A stretch of DNA of 24,847 nt, taken from positions 1 to 24,847 of IMG/VR virus record IMGVR_UViG_3300007276_000284. The stretch is one strand, 5' to 3'. Both the position numbers and the translations under genes were made by a program. Position 1 is the stretch's first letter. Each line of letters opens with the position of its first letter. This document shows positions 21,837-24,847 of this stretch, piece by piece. This DNA is from a virus. Below the pieces are notes generated by a model, which did no database searches, was not told where the DNA came from, and worked only from the letters and a program-made list of their open reading frames with translations.

Positions 21837-24289
21837 ACATCCCCATTTTTGCCAACACCGCCCCCACCTATTTTGCCGCAGGCATGCCAGTCATTCCCCT
21901 TTACGAACGGGAGAAACGCCCGGTTCCGATGGACTGGTCCCAGTATCACGACAAACCAGTGCAGCCAGACCAGCAGGCGGATTGGATCCACTCCTGTTCT
22001 CAGGGCAACATCGGCATCGTGTTGGGCCAGCAATCTGGTATGTGCATGCTCGACATCGACAGTGAAGACGAGGGGGTCGTCGCTCTGATCCAATCACTGG
22101 TCCCCGAGTCCCCTTGGCGTCGAGTAGGCCAGAAGGGTATGGTCCTTGCTTTCCGTTACAGCGGATTGAAGACTTTCCGTCTGAAATCCGCCTCCGGGGA
22201 AAGCATCGCCGAACTGCTCAGCGAGCGTACCCAGGTGGTGCTGCCTCCTTCGATCCATCCCAAAACTCAGATGCCCTACAAGGCCAACTGTGACTTGCTT
22301 TCCGTCGTGGACCAGCTGCCTGTTCTCGATCCCCAGATTGAGAACATCCTTCGGGGTGCCCTGAAAGAGCATGGTGTCGAGTTGAGCCTTTCCGGCTCCA
22401 GCCGGGTGACCGATTATGTCTCACTGGGATCCCGGGACACCACTCTGACCCAGCATGCTGGTCTGTTCGCCTTTGCTGTGATGCGGGGTGAGCGATCACT
22501 GAAAGATGCCATAGGAATGTTGCGGGCAGTCAGCATTGATTTTGTTGAATCCGTGGCCGGGGATGGAATGGACGTTGAAAAACACGTCGATAACCTGATC
22601 AAATTCCTCCATCGGGACGTGATCGATAAGAACAAACAGCTCCCAGAGGGATGGGACGATGGTCTCACCCTCGAGGATAAGGAGGCTTTGGGTCTCCAAT
22701 TCGATCGAGAGCATGAAGAATGGTCCTTTGAGGAGATGCAAAAGTTCCTCGTGGAGGAATTTGAGCGTCATCCAGAGCAAAGTAACGGCCGATTGCGGAC
22801 AATTGACGTGGTTTTGGACCGTATTTCACGCTCCACCAACCTGACATCACTCGAAGAAGGGCGTTTGCTCCAATATATCGCCGATACCTCGGGAATGAAC
22901 CTTCGAGTGCCCACTTTGAAGGCCCGTGTTCGCGAACTACGTCAGCACGGTATCGAGGGCGCCGATCACAATGAGATCGCCCAAGCAGTGCTCACCGACC
23001 TAGAACAGGTCAATGAAGTCCGTCGTTTTGGCTCTGAACTCTGGCAATACAAGGGATCTCATTGGGAACCGATCCCGATGGAGGAGGTGATGGCCCGGAT
23101 TTCGCAGGATTATGGTCAGTTGGCTGCGGGTCGTCGCCATTCGGACCACCGGGGGATCTATGCCACCCTCATGAACATCGCCACGCATGGGATCAAGACT
23201 CTCGACCTCAAAGGGGTCAACTTTGCCAACGGGTTTCTGGATGAAAACCTTAAGTTGCGCGAGCACCTCCCTGACTTTGGCATGACCTACACACTCCCCT
23301 TTCGGTACATGCCCGACCAGGCGGGGAACTCCCCACATTTCTTCAACTTCCTCGACGACTGCTGGGGTCACGATCCCGATTACCAGTCGAAGAAGGACGC
23401 GCTACAGGAAGCGCTGTGTGTGACTTTGTTTGGGCTCGGCCCCCGATACCAACGGGTTATCCTGTGTCAGGGGGTGGCCAAGAGTGGTAAAAGTCAGCTT
23501 CTTCTGATCGCTCAGTCGTTGGTTCCCGACGATGCCAAGTGTTACGTCCCCCCAAACGACTGGGGTGACAAATTCCTGCCAACTCGCATGCACGAAAAGC
23601 TGATCAACGTCTGCGGAGAGTTGAGCGAAAAGAAGAAGATCGATGGACAGAAGTTCAAAGATATCGTCGACGGCGCGTCCATGTCCGGTCAACAGAAGGG
23701 TATGCAGATTTTCGAGTTTCGGCCTGTCTGCACCCACTGGTTCGCTTCGAACCACACCCCAAAAACCGAAGATACCTCTGAGGGCTTCAATCGCCGCTGG
23801 TTGATTCTCGAGTTCAATAAGCCCGTCCCACCAGAGAAGCGTCGGACAGACATCGGAGACATCATCGTCGCAGAAGAACGGGAGGCGATCGTAGCCTGGG
23901 CGGTTCAGGCTATGGAGCGTCTACAGCAGCAGAACGAATATACCCTTCCAGCCTCACACACCCAATTGGTCCGGGAGGTGGCACAGGAGAACAATTCCGT
24001 ACGTTTTTTTATGCAGGAGTCCCCGACGGTTCGGGTGGTTCCAGCGGATCCGGAGGATTCTTCCGAGAAACCATTGAGCCGCATCTCAGAGAACAAGCTG
24101 TACAAAGAGTATTGGAGTTTCTGCTTCGGGCCGGGGGGTGCGAAGCCTGTTGGTTCGAGGGTCTTCCGGCAGCGTATGCGGGAGATGCAGTCCGAGATGG
24201 ACTTCCACCTCCAGTTCGAGACGAACGCGATGGGCGTCCAAGAGGCATTCTACACCTCCGTCACAGTTGTGAACGTACCGACAATGTAG
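21833..24289 (+). CDS. Prim-pol primase fused to D5-type SF3 helicase
   Basis: The 818-residue replication protein combines an archaeo-eukaryotic-type primase/polymerase domain and a superfamily 3 helicase. The prim-pol part (1-200) starts APTYFAAGMPVIPLYEREKR and has the catalytic acid pair D74-I-D76 in GMCMLDIDSED and H142 in VLPPSIHPKTQMPYK. A helical middle (about 260-450) joins to the helicase: Walker A GVAKSGKS (547-554), the Walker B region KLINVCGELSE (589-599) and motif C WFASNHTP with N640, followed by FNRRWLILEF. The start is TTG, overlapping the upstream stop, with GGAG eight bases before it; the next ATG (21884) would cut into the domain. It probably primes and unwinds phage DNA. 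Confidence 0.92.
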   Translation: MNIPIFANTAPTYFAAGMPVIPLYEREKRPVPMDWSQYHDKPVQPDQQADWIHSCSQGNIGIVLGQQSGMCMLDIDSEDEGVVALIQSLVPESPWRRVGQKGMVLAFRYSGLKTFRLKSASGESIAELLSERTQVVLPPSIHPKTQMPYKANCDLLSVVDQLPVLDPQIENILRGALKEHGVELSLSGSSRVTDYVSLGSRDTTLTQHAGLFAFAVMRGERSLKDAIGMLRAVSIDFVESVAGDGMDVEKHVDNLIKFLHRDVIDKNKQLPEGWDDGLTLEDKEALGLQFDREHEEWSFEEMQKFLVEEFERHPEQSNGRLRTIDVVLDRISRSTNLTSLEEGRLLQYIADTSGMNLRVPTLKARVRELRQHGIEGADHNEIAQAVLTDLEQVNEVRRFGSELWQYKGSHWEPIPMEEVMARISQDYGQLAAGRRHSDHRGIYATLMNIATHGIKTLDLKGVNFANGFLDENLKLREHLPDFGMTYTLPFRYMPDQAGNSPHFFNFLDDCWGHDPDYQSKKDALQEALCVTLFGLGPRYQRVILCQGVAKSGKSQLLLIAQSLVPDDAKCYVPPNDWGDKFLPTRMHEKLINVCGELSEKKKIDGQKFKDIVDGASMSGQQKGMQIFEFRPVCTHWFASNHTPKTEDTSEGFNRRWLILEFNKPVPPEKRRTDIGDIIVAEEREAIVAWAVQAMERLQQQNEYTLPASHTQLVREVAQENNSVRFFMQESPTVRVVPADPEDSSEKPLSRISENKLYKEYWSFCFGPGGAKPVGSRVFRQRMREMQSEMDFHLQFETNAMGVQEAFYTSVTVVNVPTM

Positions 24290-24350
24290 CGGTGTGGTCC
24301 GACGCCCATGCTAAGGTCAAAAGGGATATAATCCGTGCCAAGCGACGGCG

Positions 24351-24379
24351 TTGACCCTAGGATCTGGTTCGTCTAAGAC
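24351..24379 (+). promoter_or_regulatory. Promoter of the tRNA-Thr gene
   Basis: TTGACC (24351-24356) and TAAGAC (24374-24379) are separated by 17 bases, and the mature tRNA starts 8 bases later. A short hairpin TCGTC-TAA-GACGA covers the -10 box. Another TATAAT at 24327-24332 lacks a recognisable -35 box. Confidence 0.55.
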
Positions 24380-24387
24380 GAGCCTAT

Positions 24388-24463
24388 GCCGGCATAGCTC
24401 AGATGGTAGAGCACCTGACTTGTAATCAGGGGGTCGCGGGTTCGAAGCCTGCTGCCGGCACCA
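24388..24463 (+). tRNA. tRNA-Thr (anticodon TGT), CCA encoded
   Basis: A full cloverleaf is visible: acceptor stem GCCGGCA/TGCCGGC, D arm from AGCTCAGATGGTAGAGC, anticodon stem CCTGA/TCAGG with loop CTTGTAA (anticodon TGT at 24421-24423), T arm GCGGGTTCGAAGCCTGC, discriminator A and an encoded CCA. It decodes ACA. It stands alone with its own promoter, more like a chromosomal gene than a phage tRNA cluster. It may mark the phage/host border or be carried by the phage; see the finding on this end. Confidence 0.95.
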
Positions 24464-24534
24464 CTACCTTAGTTGGCTTATTAGGGCCAAGAGGACAAAT
24501 CCCCATATTATGACGTAGCTCCAGCGGGGGTATT

Positions 24535-24663
24535 TCATCCCCTAGAGATATAGTCGATCTCCCCGCGTGTCAAACCGATGTCCTTGAGCATCTTGTCGTC
24601 AAGGCTGTGAAGAGCAGATTTTGTGCGGGCGACCTGAAGATGTCGAAGGATTTTTTTAAGCAT
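24535..24663 (-). CDS. DUF1127 family small protein
   Basis: The 42-residue protein MLKKILRHLQ...LHSLDDKMLKDIGLTRGEID carries the DUF1127 motif LDD(K/R)ML.DIGL(T/S)R, a short helical, Arg-rich domain widespread in alpha- and gammaproteobacteria. Members in alphaproteobacteria have been linked to RNA turnover and to phosphate and carbon metabolism, but I do not transfer a function here. The ATG at 24663 is chosen because upstream codons run into low-complexity repeats (KRKRKRKRKG); the ribosome site is weak. The gene faces the tRNA gene across 71 bases that hold a small hairpin (TTGGC/GCCAA) and nothing else I recognise. Confidence 0.8.
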   Translation of the reverse strand: MLKKILRHLQVARTKSALHSLDDKMLKDIGLTRGEIDYISRG

Positions 24664-24750
24664 GTGATCTTGTAACTGAAGTCGAGGCTCAAGTGGCCTG
24701 CTGTTTTTACATGCCGGGTATGCGGGTTCTGGTTCGCAGAATCTGACCCC

Positions 24751-24780
24751 CTTCCGTTTCCGTTTCCGTTTCCGTTTCTG
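24751..24780. repeat. TTCCGT hexanucleotide tandem repeat
   Basis: Four consecutive TTCCGT units (24752-24775) followed by a diverged one (TTCTGG) make a microsatellite about 90 bases upstream of the DUF1127 start on the minus strand. Such tracts change length by slippage and could alter spacing in an upstream region. Confidence 0.8.
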
Positions 24781-24847
24781 GTTCTGGTCAGCACGACCCA
24801 CTTCCGTTTATGGTTCGGGTAAGCACGACCAACTTCCATTTCTGGTA
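24769..24847. repeat. Degenerate 32-bp tandem repeat at the right edge
   Basis: TTCCGTTTCTGG at 24770, TTCCGTTTATGG at 24802 and TTCCATTTCTGG at 24834 begin units with a period of 32 bp; the shared interior contains AGCACGACC. About two and a half copies are visible and the array may continue beyond the window. There are no unique spacers, so it is not a CRISPR array. No gene is seen in 24664-24847. Confidence 0.7.

Noticed and set aside
24664-24801. Longer DUF1127 protein starting at 24801 with a KRKRKR tract.
   Set aside because: The added part is the translation of the TTCCGT microsatellite, and the family normally begins close to the MLKK start.
24769-24847. CRISPR-like periodicity of 32 bp.
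   Set aside because: Units are contiguous and diverged, with no spacers and no cas genes.

Overview
The window is most of the virion-assembly region of a lambda-like siphovirus or prophage, followed at the right end by a replication gene, a tRNA-Thr gene and a small gene of host type. No integrase, lysis gene or classical repressor is visible. The host is probably a proteobacterium. The reasons are the lambda-type tail module, the CCA-encoded tRNA-Thr(UGU) and the DUF1127 protein at the right edge. An alphaproteobacterium is plausible, but this is inference and the genus cannot be read from the sequence.

Positions 21196 down to 1 are read on the minus strand in lambda order: large terminase subunit (gpA type), portal, an unrecognised small membrane protein, a prohead protease fused to an acidic scaffold-like tail, decoration protein, major capsid protein, a small Ala/Lys-rich protein, head-tail connectors, an HK97 gp10-like tail-completion protein, tail terminator, major tail protein, the G/GT tail chaperones with a -1 slippery site, tape measure, minor tail proteins M and L, an NlpC/P60 protein, a JAMM protein, tail assembly protein I, and a J-type tail tip protein whose C-terminus leaves the window. 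Many genes overlap as ATGA or TAATG, so the tail genes are strongly coupled in translation. Strong minus-strand terminators follow only the major capsid and major tail genes, which probably shapes the high dosage of those two proteins.

Three features depart from the lambda plan. The tape measure reading frame is cut by a single in-frame TAG. The functions of lambda gpK are split between two genes, with the NlpC/P60 gene first and the JAMM gene second. A plus-strand ribbon-helix-helix regulator sits between the tail terminator and major tail genes, against the operon. The J protein also carries a long Ala/Ser/Thr repeat region like that of side-tail fibres. A TTGACTT motif recurs in nearly every non-coding gap.

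From 21351 the plus strand carries a 161-residue unknown protein (a possible small terminase subunit) coupled to an 818-residue prim-pol/SF3 helicase. A tRNA-Thr gene with a good promoter follows, then a minus-strand DUF1127 gene and short tandem repeats. There is no gene-free stretch longer than 300 bases.
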